64,000 nt of DNA from Allorhodopirellula solitaria. Its GTDB lineage: Bacteria; Planctomycetota; Planctomycetia; Pirellulales; Pirellulaceae. The stretch is taken from contig NZ_SJPK01000013.1 of the NCBI RefSeq assembly GCF_007859855.1, positions 1 through 64,000 on the forward strand, read 5' to 3'. Below the pieces are notes generated by a model. That model was not told the DNA's origin and did no database searches. It saw only the letters and a program-made list of their open reading frames with translations. The first letter of the stretch is position 1. Each line of letters begins with the position of its first letter. The position numbers and the translations under genes were made by a program. Below are positions 17,003-26,554 of the stretch, one piece after another.

Positions 17003-18031
17003 ATGCCATGGCAGCACGAACATGCCGAAAACTCGATTTTGACCAACGATTTGAACGCTCCCCCCTCCACCGATGGCCCCGACCCCAGCGATTTGAGCAG
17101 CAAATTCGACTGTGCTGGCGATATTCTTGGTGCCGGAGGCGAGTTGCTCGCTCATTTGCATCGTAGCGGTCTGCGTTTTTTGCCACACGCCGGTGCCGAC
17201 GCAGTGAGCCAATGGACTCAGAGGCTGGCCGCCGCTGCACCGTCCCCGGACGCCGAAACTCATGCGGATACGGCACCCTCGCCGTCCGCGGCGGCGACCG
17301 ATAATCCCCCCACCTCTCCTGGGCCTGCGCCTGCGGCGACCAGCACACCTGCGGCGACCAGCACGCCTGCTCACGCCGAGCCTCCCGCCCGGCGGTTCTC
17401 GCCTGTCCCGGCTACCGTCGTCAGTTCCGCGCCCTATCCCGGTGCGCCCTTGCCTGTTGCTGAAATCGCCACCTCATTGCAAACACTCGCAACCGACGTG
17501 GCTGCCTGCACACGCTGCAAAGCACTGGCGAACTGTCGGTCGCAGACTGTCTTTGGCGAAGGCCCCCCACAACCGCGTTTCGTCTTTTTCGGCGAAGCTC
17601 CCGGAGCGGAAGAAGACAAGTCGGGACGCCCTTTTGTCGGGGCCGCCGGTCAACTGCTGACCAAAATGATCGACGCGATCCACCTCAAACGCGACGACGT
17701 TTACTTGCTCAATACCGTGAAATGCCGACCGCCGGGCAATCGGAACCCGGCTCCCGATGAGATCGCCAACTGCCGCGAATATTTCGAAACTCAACTGCAA
17801 CTGCTCCGGCCGGAGTACATCGTTTGTCTCGGTGCGGTCAGCGCCCAGGCATTGTTGCAGTCGAAATTGTCGATCGGTCGATTGAGGCAAACCTTCCACC
17901 AGTACCATGACAGCAAAGTGCTGGCGATTTATCACCCCGCGTATCTCCTGCGAAATCCCGATGCCAAGCGTGCGGCCTGGGCCGATCTGCAAATGCTGAT
18001 GAAGGACGCGGGGCTGAACCCTTCGTCATGA
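17003..18031 (+). CDS. Family 4 uracil-DNA glycosylase with long low-complexity N-terminus, 342 aa
   Basis: The C-terminal ~200 residues are a 4Fe-4S uracil-DNA glycosylase: [19 protein letters not shown] (cluster Cys), [19 protein letters not shown] (active-site loop), [13 protein letters not shown] (further cluster Cys), ECREYF-like [10 protein letters not shown] and [10 protein letters not shown]. It removes uracil from DNA at the start of base excision repair. The first ~150 residues are rich in Ala, Pro, Ser and Thr with a short repeat [14 protein letters not shown], unlike the compact form of the family, and probably form a flexible extension. Start ATG 17003. Confidence 0.92.
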   Translation: MPWQHEHAENSILTNDLNAPPSTDGPDPSDLSSKFDCAGDILGAGGELLAHLHRSGLRFLPHAGADAVSQWTQRLAAAAPSPDAETHADTAPSPSAAATDNPPTSPGPAPAATSTPAATSTPAHAEPPARRFSPVPATVVSSAPYPGAPLPVAEIATSLQTLATDVAACTRCKALANCRSQTVFGEGPPQPRFVFFGEAPGAEEDKSGRPFVGAAGQLLTKMIDAIHLKRDDVYLLNTVKCRPPGNRNPAPDEIANCREYFETQLQLLRPEYIVCLGAVSAQALLQSKLSIGRLRQTFHQYHDSKVLAIYHPAYLLRNPDAKRAAWADLQMLMKDAGLNPSS

Positions 18032-18112
18032 AGTTAGAGATGTTGCCCATTCGCGGTCTGAAAACTACCCTTGGGGCGTTTTCGAAATCTCTTTGACGCC
18101 CAGGTCCACGGC

Positions 18113-18961
18113 ATGTCCGAACTGAAACGCTTATTCGCCTCGCTCGCCCAGAAAAACCGCAAGGCACTGATGCCCTTCGTCACTGCGGGTGATCCCAATA
18201 TCGCCAGTACCGCGGCGGTGATCCGAGCGGCGCATCAGGCGGGTGCCGATCTCTGCGAAGTCGGCGTGCCCTACAGTGATCCGATCGCCGATGGCCCCGT
18301 GATCCAAGCCTCCTATCAACGCGCCCTCGAAGCTGGTTTTCGCCTGCAGGGTGTCTTTGATTTGGGACGTGATCTGTCAGCCGACGCGGCCATGATGCCT
18401 CGCGTCACCATGGTCAGCTATTCGATTATCTATCGTATGGGAATGGCGAAGTATGTTGAGCGGGCCAAGCAGGCCGGGTACTGCGGCGCGATCGTGCCCG
18501 ACCTACTCGTCGAAGAGGCCGCACCGCTGAGTCAGGTCTGTCGGGATGCCGAGTTTGACCTCATCCAGCTCATCACCCCCACCACCACCCGCGATCGCCA
18601 ACGCCGCATCGCCGACCTGACTACGGGATTCCTGTACTACGTTTCTGTAACCGGAATCACCGGGGAACGCACCGTCTTGCCGACCAACCTGGTCGACAAC
18701 GTCTCCTGGCTACGCGAGCAAACCGATCTACCGGTCTGCATCGGATTCGGCATCAGCGGCCCCGAAACTGCCGCCCAGCTCGCGCCGGTCGCTGATGGCT
18801 TGATCGTGGGCTCAGCGATCGTACGCCGCATCGCCGACGCGACCCGATCTGCCCAACAAGCCGGTCAAGATCCAACCCCGGCTGCCGCCAAGATTGTCGG
18901 CGAGTTCTGCAGAGAGCTGCGCCAAGCGATCGATGAAGCAACCGTCCACGCCGCTACCTAA
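18113..18961 (+). CDS. trpA: Tryptophan synthase alpha subunit
   Basis: A 282-aa TIM barrel that splits indole-3-glycerol phosphate to indole and glyceraldehyde 3-phosphate for the beta subunit. Motifs: ALMPFVTAGDP, DLCEVGVPYSDPIADGPVIQ (catalytic Glu and Asp), GAIVPDLLVEEA, GFLYYVSVTGITGER and IGFGISGPETA with GLIVGSAIV near the phosphate site. The ATG at 18113 gives the standard start MSELKRLF; an upstream start is less likely. trpB is not adjacent. Converges with the sulfatase gene, with a 99-bp spacer. Confidence 0.96.
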   Translation: MSELKRLFASLAQKNRKALMPFVTAGDPNIASTAAVIRAAHQAGADLCEVGVPYSDPIADGPVIQASYQRALEAGFRLQGVFDLGRDLSADAAMMPRVTMVSYSIIYRMGMAKYVERAKQAGYCGAIVPDLLVEEAAPLSQVCRDAEFDLIQLITPTTTRDRQRRIADLTTGFLYYVSVTGITGERTVLPTNLVDNVSWLREQTDLPVCIGFGISGPETAAQLAPVADGLIVGSAIVRRIADATRSAQQAGQDPTPAAAKIVGEFCRELRQAIDEATVHAAT

Positions 18962-19060
18962 GCACCCCATCGTCGACCGACGAGTCCGCTGCTCGTCGCA
19001 ATGAGAATAGCGGGGATTGCACCCGATAGCACCAATCGCCAACGCTCCTTCCACAGCGGC

Positions 19061-20935
19061 TCAGTCGCGCCGGACGTAGACGTAGTAGGCGCCGCAAATT
19101 TCACTGCCCACGTCGTCTAGGAACGTGGCCCGCATCTCGATGGGGCCAGCTGAGAGCTCGACTTGAGTTTCGAATGACTGCTGATCTGAAGCGGGTTCCA
19201 AGTCGATGACTTTCCCGGCGATCTCCAGTTTGGCCGCGGCGATGGGGAGTGACTCACCAGCGACAAAGGTACCATCGGTGACCGGGGTCTCGGGAATCTT
19301 ATCGGTCAGTCGCAGGCCCGACTCCCGCGGCCAACGGCGCAGTTCGATGCGATATTGCCCGGGCTCGGCAACGCGGAGGTGCCACGTGCCATTCTTCAGG
19401 TCGCCACGACGAATCTGACGCTGCTGGTCGACAAAGACATCGAGCCATTCGCACGCCGTCAACATTGTCGGGTTCTCAGCATCGTCACCAATCACCACTC
19501 GCTGCGGTGTCATCACATCGTCCTTGACTCCGAGCCACCAGTTTTGCAAATGGGATCGCATTCGGTTGACGACCTCGGGATGCTCGGCGGCCACATTGTG
19601 ATCCTGATGCGGGTCTTGATCGATGTCGTAGAGCCGGCGATTCTCGAGCAGTCGCCACTGCCGCCACAAGACCGCCGCGCCGTTTCGCTTCGGGATCGCG
19701 GGGCTGACATTGGTATACTGCACCCGAAACCCAGGCATGCGACTGTAGTTAATCACGAGCATGCGATCGTCCAATGATTCCTGCTCACCGCGAAGCACGG
19801 GCGCGAGGCTGACGCCGTCGAGTTTCTCAGGCACGTCGTTCACCCCACTAAGGTCGGCGAGCGTCGGCAAGAGATCCTGCACATGAGTCAATTCGTCGAC
19901 GTCGCGTGATTGCCCCGACAGACCGCTTGGCCACCGGATGAAACACGGCACTCGGTGCCCCCCTTCCCAAAGCTGAGTCTTCTTCCCTCGCATGCCTGCG
20001 TTGAAGTAGTCTTGCCCCATCGTGCTGCCGTTGTCAGTCAGGAAGACGACAATCGTGTTCTCAAACAGATCGTGCTGCTTCAACGATGCATCCAACGCAC
20101 CCACGTTGTCGTCAATGCTGGCTCCCATCGCGAGGAAGCTGACGAGCTCGGACCGTTTCTGTTCACTCAAGTGCTCGACGACTGCCGGGTTCTGCTCGAT
20201 CGCTTCGCGTACCGGCCCGCGATACTTGTCCGGCACGAACCAGGGCCAGTGAGCGGCGTTGAGAGCAATATAGGTAAAGAAGGGACGATCATCTTGATCG
20301 TCGATCCACTGGGTTGCCTCTTTGAAAAAGACGTCCGTGCAGTACCCGCGATATTGCTTCCGTTCGCCATTGTGCAGATACGTGTCGGCGAAGTAGTCGT
20401 TGTCCCAGAAATCGGGGACGCTGTTGATATGCGATGAAGGAAACCACAGTGTTTCTTCAAACCCACGGTCTTGCGGACGAAACGGATAGTTGTCCCCCAG
20501 GTGCCATTTTCCAAAGATTCCTGTTCGATAGCCCGCGTCCTGGAACACGTTGGCCATCGTTTCCAAATCGTGCTTGAGCAGCGTTCGGCCGCTGCTGACG
20601 TTGATGGCGGCGTTGCGAAATGCATCCAGTCCCGTCAATAGCTGGCCCCGAGTGGGCGTGCACATCGGCGCCACATGAAAATCAGTCAACCGCACCGATT
20701 CGCTAGCGAGCCGGTCGATATTCGGCGTCTCGGTGATCGGGTTTCCATTGCAGGAAAACTCTCCGTAGCCCTGGTCATCGGTCATGATGACGATCACGTT
20801 GGGACGCTCGGGCGAGGCCGATTGCGAGGACTGCGCCGAGATCAGGACAGCGATGCTGGCAACCGCCGACGCGATTACGAGTCGAGTGAGATCGATTTGG
20901 TTCATAGCTTCACGGTTCTTAGCTTCACGGGTCAT
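19061..20935 (-). CDS. Exported sulfatase (formylglycine type), 624 aa
   Basis: Begins with a signal peptide (about 11-40), followed by the alkaline-phosphatase-like sulfatase fold: RPNVIVIMTDDQGYGE (metal-binding Asp pair), PMCTPTRGQLLTG with the Cys to be converted to formylglycine (about residue 92), GKWHLG, and NGSTMGQ around the second metal site. The C-terminal ~120 residues form a beta-type extension. Substrate cannot be told from sequence. Its ATG overlaps the stop of the nucleoside hydrolase before it (ATGA at 20932-20935), as at almost all other junctions of this operon, so it is the last gene of the ribose/nucleoside operon. An internal ATG at 20905 is an alternative start. Confidence 0.9.
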   Translation of the reverse strand: MTREAKNREAMNQIDLTRLVIASAVASIAVLISAQSSQSASPERPNVIVIMTDDQGYGEFSCNGNPITETPNIDRLASESVRLTDFHVAPMCTPTRGQLLTGLDAFRNAAINVSSGRTLLKHDLETMANVFQDAGYRTGIFGKWHLGDNYPFRPQDRGFEETLWFPSSHINSVPDFWDNDYFADTYLHNGERKQYRGYCTDVFFKEATQWIDDQDDRPFFTYIALNAAHWPWFVPDKYRGPVREAIEQNPAVVEHLSEQKRSELVSFLAMGASIDDNVGALDASLKQHDLFENTIVVFLTDNGSTMGQDYFNAGMRGKKTQLWEGGHRVPCFIRWPSGLSGQSRDVDELTHVQDLLPTLADLSGVNDVPEKLDGVSLAPVLRGEQESLDDRMLVINYSRMPGFRVQYTNVSPAIPKRNGAAVLWRQWRLLENRRLYDIDQDPHQDHNVAAEHPEVVNRMRSHLQNWWLGVKDDVMTPQRVVIGDDAENPTMLTACEWLDVFVDQQRQIRRGDLKNGTWHLRVAEPGQYRIELRRWPRESGLRLTDKIPETPVTDGTFVAGESLPIAAAKLEIAGKVIDLEPASDQQSFETQVELSAGPIEMRATFLDDVGSEICGAYYVYVRRD

Positions 20936-21948
20936 GGCTTCAGGGGGGGTTGGGAGACAAGGGCGCGCTGGATCGTCACAACTCGCGAGACGGATTTTTT
21001 GGGTAGGACGAGATAACGGTCTCTCCCGCCGGGCGCTGCTGCAAACGAGGTAAAGCCATCATCGGCAACGGTAACGCGGCCGGGTTGGCTCAGTCCAAAG
21101 TAGCCCTCATCCGGACGGACCGCATACAGGACGCTGGTCAAGTCCCAACTGGGGCGGTCGTGATCCGGCCCACAGTAGGTCAGGTAGGCTTCGGAAATCA
21201 GGTGATGTGGATGGTACTGGAAATCGCGTGCGATACTTTCGCGTGGATAGAGTGCAGCGAGGCCGATCCGAAAATCGCTCCAGACGACTGGGACGTCATC
21301 GGGCCAGTGCTGGGCGAAACGCTGCATCGCGTCGACACCGTGTTTCACATTGGCCTCAAAGTAGCGAGCGTTTCCTCGGATGGGAGCGAAGGCGCCCGCC
21401 ATCACGGAGACCATCTGAACCTTTTGCGAGACGAGCTCAAGGCCCGTGAGCGGGCTGATGTCGTCGCCGGGAGTTTCGATCAAGTCCGCTAGGTTGGTCG
21501 CCAACCCGACTTGCACAATCACGACGGAATCGTCGTCGGCATCTGCCAAGACGCGTCGCAACAACTCCACGGCGTCGGGAGCGTCGTCGCTCGACATCAA
21601 GTCATGGGGGTACCGCAGCTCGCCCTCATCGCGTTTCTCAACGAGGTGCAGGTATTTGCTCTCGCGGTGCTGGGAATCGTGCGTCACTCCGATGGGGATC
21701 TCACCCCGCCCGTAGAACGTGTTGACCGCATCGACAAAGGGAGCGGTTAACGGGTTGATCTTGGAAATGGTGACAGCATCGATCACGCACTCGTGACGAT
21801 CGGCCAAGGCGTGCAACATCGCTAACGCCAACGCGTCATCGACGTCGCCACTGATATCGGTATCAAAGATGATGTGGACCGGTTCGCTCGCGGAGACGGA
21901 GACGAGCGGTAGGGTGGCAAGCAGCAGTAAAATTCGCAGAGTCTTCAT
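20932..21948 (-). CDS. Exported nucleoside hydrolase (inosine-uridine type), copy 1, 338 aa
   Basis: The ATG at 21948 gives a signal peptide (MKTLRILLLLATLPLVSVSAS) followed by VHIIFDTDISGDVDDALALAML, the Ca-binding aspartate cluster of IU-type nucleoside hydrolases, and a later SWDLTSVLYAVRP segment with the family's Asp. It should cut nucleosides to base and ribose, here outside the cytoplasm. Start overlaps the rbsC stop (ATGA at 21945-21948). Clearly paralogous to the gene at 26555-27565: same layout and shared segments such as VNTFYGRG and WDLTSVLYAVRPD. Confidence 0.9.
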   Translation of the reverse strand: MKTLRILLLLATLPLVSVSASEPVHIIFDTDISGDVDDALALAMLHALADRHECVIDAVTISKINPLTAPFVDAVNTFYGRGEIPIGVTHDSQHRESKYLHLVEKRDEGELRYPHDLMSSDDAPDAVELLRRVLADADDDSVVIVQVGLATNLADLIETPGDDISPLTGLELVSQKVQMVSVMAGAFAPIRGNARYFEANVKHGVDAMQRFAQHWPDDVPVVWSDFRIGLAALYPRESIARDFQYHPHHLISEAYLTYCGPDHDRPSWDLTSVLYAVRPDEGYFGLSQPGRVTVADDGFTSFAAAPGGRDRYLVLPKKSVSRVVTIQRALVSQPPLKP

Positions 21949-22901
21949 TTTGATTTTCCCCAATGGCTTCGGACCGCATCGAGCATAACAGCAACGACGA
22001 TCACTAAGCCGGTAATGATTTGTTTGTTTGCATCGGAGACCCCGATCTGCGCAAGTCCCGTTCTGAGCACCTGAATGATCAGCACGCCAATGAAGGAGCT
22101 GATCACACTCCCACGGCCACCCATCAGACTGGTTCCCCCAATCACGCATGCCGCAATCGCTGCCAGTTCCATACCGATCGCACCGTTGGGATCCGCTGTC
22201 GACAGCCGTGATGTTTGGGCGAGACCGGCCAGACCGCACATCAAGCCGCTGATCCCGAAGACGGCGATGGAATAGGGGGCGGACCGGATACCCGACATCC
22301 GCACCGCCTCAGCGTTGGTTCCGATCGCGACGCAGTATCGGCCGAACACCGTGCGTGTCAAAACGAACTGGCCAATGATCACAGCCAACACGGCAGTCAA
22401 AAATGCGGGCGAAAGCAGGATGCCGGGCAGAGGTTGCCCGAACCATTCAACCCTGCTGCCGATGTAGACCGACTGGGAATCGGTGACCACCTTCGTCGCC
22501 CCGCGAGCCATCTCTAGCATGCCCAGAGTGACAATGAACGACGGGATGCGAAAGCCAACCGACAATGAGCCATTGATCATGCCGCCGACTCCCGATACCA
22601 ACATCGCCACGCCGAGCGATGGCCAGATCGACCATCCCCGATGAGCCATCAGCACGCCCAAGACTGCCGACGAGAGCGCCAACAGGGAACCGACGGAAAG
22701 ATCGATGCCGCCCACAATCAGCACCAACGTCATCCCAACGGCGAGAAACGTGAGGTCGGGGACCTGGTTGGCGATCGTTACCAGCGTCGAGGTCTGAAAG
22801 AAGTTCTCGCTACTGACGCTGAAAATAAAAATTAACAGCACCAGCACGGCGAGCAGTCCACCGTACTGGAGTAGCGATTGCGTCCAGCGGGAATTTGTCA
22901 T
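21945..22901 (-). CDS. rbsC: Ribose-type ABC transporter permease
   Basis: A 318-aa protein with about eight to ten membrane segments of the BPD_transp_2 family. Typical stretches: LTFLAVGMTLVLIVGGIDLSVGS, VGFRIPSFIVTLGML, FGRYCVAIGTNAEAVRMSGI (coupling-loop region contacting the ATPase) and ACVIGGTSLMGGRGSV. It imports ribose or a related sugar or nucleoside with the flanking ATPase and binding protein. The ATG at 22901 overlaps the rbsA stop (ATGA). Confidence 0.93.
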   Translation of the reverse strand: MTNSRWTQSLLQYGGLLAVLVLLIFIFSVSSENFFQTSTLVTIANQVPDLTFLAVGMTLVLIVGGIDLSVGSLLALSSAVLGVLMAHRGWSIWPSLGVAMLVSGVGGMINGSLSVGFRIPSFIVTLGMLEMARGATKVVTDSQSVYIGSRVEWFGQPLPGILLSPAFLTAVLAVIIGQFVLTRTVFGRYCVAIGTNAEAVRMSGIRSAPYSIAVFGISGLMCGLAGLAQTSRLSTADPNGAIGMELAAIAACVIGGTSLMGGRGSVISSFIGVLIIQVLRTGLAQIGVSDANKQIITGLVIVVAVMLDAVRSHWGKSK

Positions 22902-24406
22902 TTCACGTACCCCGAGAAACAAGCCTGCATGATCTTTTCTTGACTCCATTGATCGCGTGGGAAGGTCGCCGCCAAACGCCCGTTGCACATCACCGCGATC
23001 GCATCACAGGTTTCGAACAGCTCTTCCAAATCACTGCTGACAATGACGGATGCCTTGCCGCTGCGAGCCAACGACTCGAGTAAACGATAGATACGTTTGC
23101 GAGCGGCAACGTCGATCCCCCGCGTCGGCTCGTCAAAGAGAAACACGTCGGCGTCGCGTACCAGCCATTTGGCGACGGCGACCTTTTGTTGGTTGCCGCC
23201 GCTGAGAGTACCAACAGCTTGATCGATGCTTTCGCAACGTGTTTCCAGATCGTCAACCCATTGCTGGGAAACGTTTTGCTCGCCGCGACGATCGATCAGC
23301 CCCCACCGTGAAAAACGTTTCCGCAGGCTGCTGAGGGTCGTATTCGTTGAGATCGGTTGCGAGAGTAGCAGTCCGTTCTGCTTGCGGTCCTCGGTGACCA
23401 TCGCGATCCCGGCAGCAACCGCCTCGCTGGGGCTGCGAAATCTCCGTCCCCGTGATTCTCCCCGCAGCGCGACCTCGCCCGATGTGGCGACCTCGGCGCC
23501 GAAGATCGCCCGGAGCAGCTCAGTGCGCCCCGAGCCGACAAGTCCGGTGATTCCCAATCGCTCTCCACTACGAACATCCAACGATACCTCGCGCACCATG
23601 CCGCAATCGAGCGAACGGACGCTCAGGGCGACCTCTTCGCGTGCGTGGCTCGTGTGCGTCGACGCATCACTGCCAAGGCTCTCGCCGCTCATCCGCTCCA
23701 CCATTAGATCGGTGGTCATCGATTCCGTGGCGTGCGTTGCAACGAACTTCCCATCCCGCAAAATCGTGATTCGGTCGGTCAACGCGGATACTTCATCGAG
23801 ACGGTGGCTAATGTAGAGAATCCCGACCCCCGAATCACGCAGTCGTCGCAAATGTCCAAACAACTGTTCGGATTCACGCCCCGACAAGGCTGCCGTCGGT
23901 TCATCGAGAATCAACAATCGGCATTGCCGCGCCAATGCCGTGGCAATCTCGACCATCTGTTGCCGGCCCACCCCGAGAGTTTCGACGAGCGTGTGCGCCC
24001 GCACATCGTTCAAGCCGAATCGGTCGAGGACCTCGCGCGATTGCTCTTCCAACAGGCGACTGTGCAGCATTCCGGCGCGCTGGGGAAGACGCGTCAAGAA
24101 GAGGTTCTCGGCAACTGAAAGCGTGCCGATCAAGTTCAACTCTTGCTGGACGATTTCAACGCCCGCCGTTTCGGCGTGTTGTTTGGTAGGCGGGTCATAG
24201 TCGTCGCCTACCAATCGCATCGAGCCCGACGTGGGCCGGACCAATCCGCTGATGATTTTGCACAGTGTACTCTTGCCCGCTCCGTTGGCACCGAGCAAGG
24301 CATGAATCTCACCGCTGCGGACCTCGAAAGAGACATCGCGCAGCACCGTGACGCCGCCATAGCGTTTCGTGAGACCTCGAGTTTGCAACAACGGCGCAGA
24401 CATCAT
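22898..24406 (-). CDS. rbsA: Ribose-type ABC transporter ATPase with two ATP-binding domains
   Basis: A 502-aa protein with two cassettes. The first has GANGAGKSTLCKI (Walker A), a LGVGRQQMVEIA signature and LILDEPTAALS (Walker B). The second has a shortened Walker A-like GLVGSGRTELLRA, signature LSGGNQQKVAVAKWL and FLFDEPTRGID, the normal asymmetry of sugar importers of this class. It powers RbsC. Overlaps rbsB (ATGA at 24403-24406) and rbsC. Confidence 0.95.
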   Translation of the reverse strand: MMSAPLLQTRGLTKRYGGVTVLRDVSFEVRSGEIHALLGANGAGKSTLCKIISGLVRPTSGSMRLVGDDYDPPTKQHAETAGVEIVQQELNLIGTLSVAENLFLTRLPQRAGMLHSRLLEEQSREVLDRFGLNDVRAHTLVETLGVGRQQMVEIATALARQCRLLILDEPTAALSGRESEQLFGHLRRLRDSGVGILYISHRLDEVSALTDRITILRDGKFVATHATESMTTDLMVERMSGESLGSDASTHTSHAREEVALSVRSLDCGMVREVSLDVRSGERLGITGLVGSGRTELLRAIFGAEVATSGEVALRGESRGRRFRSPSEAVAAGIAMVTEDRKQNGLLLSQPISTNTTLSSLRKRFSRWGLIDRRGEQNVSQQWVDDLETRCESIDQAVGTLSGGNQQKVAVAKWLVRDADVFLFDEPTRGIDVAARKRIYRLLESLARSGKASVIVSSDLEELFETCDAIAVMCNGRLAATFPRDQWSQEKIMQACFSGYVK

Positions 24407-25368
24407 TTCTTGGACAAACTTTCTGCCGTCACCAAATCAACAGGCGTTTCGATATCATTGCCTGCACCCTCACCATGGATCTCTTTCAACGCCGCTTCGA
24501 TCCCAAAGACGGCCAATTGGTCACCATGTTGATCGGCGGTCGCCAACACCTTGCCCTCGCCAATGGCGTTCTGGATGGCCGTGATGTTATCGAAACCGAC
24601 GATTTGAACGTCCCCGCTGCGCCCGGCACTCTTGACCGCAGCGATCGCCCCCAGAGCCATGGAGTCATTCGCACAAAGGATTGCGGCGATATCGGGGTGT
24701 TCGCTGAGCATCGATGAGGCGATCGTGTTTGCTTTGCTCATTTCCCATTCCGCCGACTGGCTGTCGATAATCGGGATGCCCGCCTCCTCCATGGCCGCCT
24801 CGAACCCCTTGCGTCGCTGCTGCGCATTGAATGAAGTGCGAATGCCTTCGAGGACCGCGACCTGGGGCGACGAACCGGTCAGAGATTCGGCGAGGTAGTC
24901 ACCCACTTTCTTCGCACCGGCGAGATTATCCGGTCCGACGAATGGGATCGAAACCTCCTCCATCTCCAAAACGTCTTGGTCGAGTTGATTGTCGATATTG
25001 ACGACCACAATGCCTGCTTGTTTGGCGCGGCGCAGGGCTGGCACGAGCGCCTTCGAATCGGCAGGCGCGATCACAATCGCATCCACTCCGCTGGCGACCA
25101 TCTCTTCGACGAGCGCAACCTGGCGGCTGAGATCGCGTTCGTCCTTGATGCCATTGACGACCAATTCGTAGTCGTCGGCGTGCTCGGATTGGTGCTGTTG
25201 GGCACCTTTGGCCATTGTGGAGAAAAACTCATTGGCCAAGGACTTCATGATCAGCGCAACGCGAGGTTTCGACGACGCGGTGTCTGAATCTGCTGATGGG
25301 GAGGAGGTCGGTTTCGAACCGCAGCCGATCAGCAATGCGATCAAACAGAGACTCAAGATATTCTTCAT
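24403..25368 (-). CDS. rbsB: Ribose-type substrate-binding lipoprotein
   Basis: A 321-aa periplasmic-binding protein of the sugar type (Peripla_BP_4). The lipobox LLIGC at about residues 12-16 marks a lipoprotein. The mature protein has VALIMKSLANEFFSTMAKGA, VDAIVIAPADSKAL, VVNIDNQLD and IAAILCANDSMALGAIAA, the strands that line the ligand cleft. Ligand may be ribose or a nucleoside, given two exported nucleoside hydrolases in the same operon. Overlaps rbsK by ATGA. Confidence 0.94.
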   Translation of the reverse strand: MKNILSLCLIALLIGCGSKPTSSPSADSDTASSKPRVALIMKSLANEFFSTMAKGAQQHQSEHADDYELVVNGIKDERDLSRQVALVEEMVASGVDAIVIAPADSKALVPALRRAKQAGIVVVNIDNQLDQDVLEMEEVSIPFVGPDNLAGAKKVGDYLAESLTGSSPQVAVLEGIRTSFNAQQRRKGFEAAMEEAGIPIIDSQSAEWEMSKANTIASSMLSEHPDIAAILCANDSMALGAIAAVKSAGRSGDVQIVGFDNITAIQNAIGEGKVLATADQHGDQLAVFGIEAALKEIHGEGAGNDIETPVDLVTAESLSKK

Positions 25369-26294
25369 GATTGACTTTGTAAGAGAGATTCAATGGCTTC
25401 ACCGTCCGCCATACTGGCTTGGGCTCCGTGTTGAGACGCGGCCAGTGCCCCGGCAGCGTTGGCGAATCGTACGGCTTCGTACAGATCGTCTGTTTGCGAC
25501 CAGCGTGTCGCCAAGGCGCCCGCGAAGGCGTCGCCCGCAGCGGTGGTGTCGACTGCGTTGACCGAAAATGCCGCGATCAAATGCGATTCGCCAGAGCGAT
25601 GCAGCAGCGTGCCCTGATCGCCGAGAGTGATCGCGACGTGCTCAGCACCCATCTGTTGCAGCTGCGCGGCTGCCCGACGTGCATCGGCGACCGATTCAAC
25701 GGGCTGTCCCGTTAGAACTGCAGCCTCAGATTCATTGGGGCAGAGCAAGTCAACCGCCAACAATTGAGATGGAAACTCACGCGGCGCCGGCGCCGGATCC
25801 AACACGACCCGTACCCCGGCTTTCTTGGCGATGTCTATTCCCGCCAAGACGGCGTCCATCGGGATTTCGAGTTGGACCAGAATCACATCGCTCCGCTCGA
25901 TCAAGTCTTTCGACGCCATCACATCGTCGCGGGTGACCGATGCGTTGGCACCCGAAACCACCATGATGGCATTCTGGCCGCGCTGATCGACGGAGATCAC
26001 TGCAAGCCCGCTGCTTTGACCCCTGCGTTGCTCGACTGCGTCACAGGAGACGTTGTGTTGGGAAAGGTTGCCGAGCAAGCGACCCGCGAACGCATCACTG
26101 CCCACCGCACCGATCATGGAAACGCTGCCACCCGCTGCTGTCGCCGCGACAGCTTGGTTGGCTCCCTTCCCACCACAGAACTCCGTGGAAGACTCCGCCA
26201 GTACCGTTTGACCGGCGATCGGCAACTCCGCGCAGCGGACGACGAGGTCCATGTTGATGGAGCCGAGAACAACGATCCGAGGCGAAGACTTCAC
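25365..26294 (-). CDS. rbsK: Ribokinase
   Basis: A 309-aa PfkB-family kinase. It has the N-terminal GSINMDLVVR and the GGKGANQAVAAT sugar-binding signature, and the C-terminal VDTTAAGDAFAGALA motif with anion hole and catalytic Asp. It phosphorylates ribose at O5 in the cytoplasm, the step after import. The start is a GTG at 26294. It is the only gene in the operon with a large gap upstream (260 bp), filled by repeat remnants. Confidence 0.94.
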   Translation of the reverse strand: MKSSPRIVVLGSINMDLVVRCAELPIAGQTVLAESSTEFCGGKGANQAVAATAAGGSVSMIGAVGSDAFAGRLLGNLSQHNVSCDAVEQRRGQSSGLAVISVDQRGQNAIMVVSGANASVTRDDVMASKDLIERSDVILVQLEIPMDAVLAGIDIAKKAGVRVVLDPAPAPREFPSQLLAVDLLCPNESEAAVLTGQPVESVADARRAAAQLQQMGAEHVAITLGDQGTLLHRSGESHLIAAFSVNAVDTTAAGDAFAGALATRWSQTDDLYEAVRFANAAGALAASQHGAQASMADGEAIESLLQSQS

Positions 26295-26374
26295 GGGCGG
26301 AGAGGATCCTTTGCGTCAATGCAGTGAATAGCTGGCGGTAGGCTCCAGGCGAGGAGCTTCGCGCCAGATGATTT

Positions 26375-26492
26375 GGTAATGGACGAGCCGACGGGCTGTC
26401 GATTCGCATCGCGTGACCAATCAGCGGCGAAGTTCGCGAAAGCTTTTCGGTAGTGGACGAAGCGACGCGTCCCGAACAGCCAATCGGTCACG
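26375..26492. repeat. Remnants of the GTAGTGGACGA repeat in the rbsK upstream gap
   Basis: Two related stretches, GGTAATGGACGAGCCGACG (from 26375) and GGTAGTGGACGAAGCGACG (26450-26468), resemble one arm of the hairpin repeat at 45884-45993. GCGTGACC (26411-26418 region) pairs with GGTCACGC (about 26485-26492), so the segment can fold. It interrupts the otherwise tightly packed operon between the second nucleoside hydrolase and rbsK. Confidence 0.45.
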
Positions 26493-26554
26493 CAAAGCGA
26501 AAGGACTCATTGGCTCATCGACGACAATCTCACCACCGACTGCTCCTGCGCTGC

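Noticed and set aside
16874-17374. 166-codon upstream extension of der
   Set aside because: It is Arg-rich shadow of the uracil-DNA glycosylase gene on the other strand; the ATG at 16876 gives the standard Der N-terminus.
21949-22239. 97-codon upstream extension of nucleoside hydrolase 1
   Set aside because: It lies entirely inside rbsC in another frame; the ATG at 21948 gives a signal peptide and an ATGA overlap.
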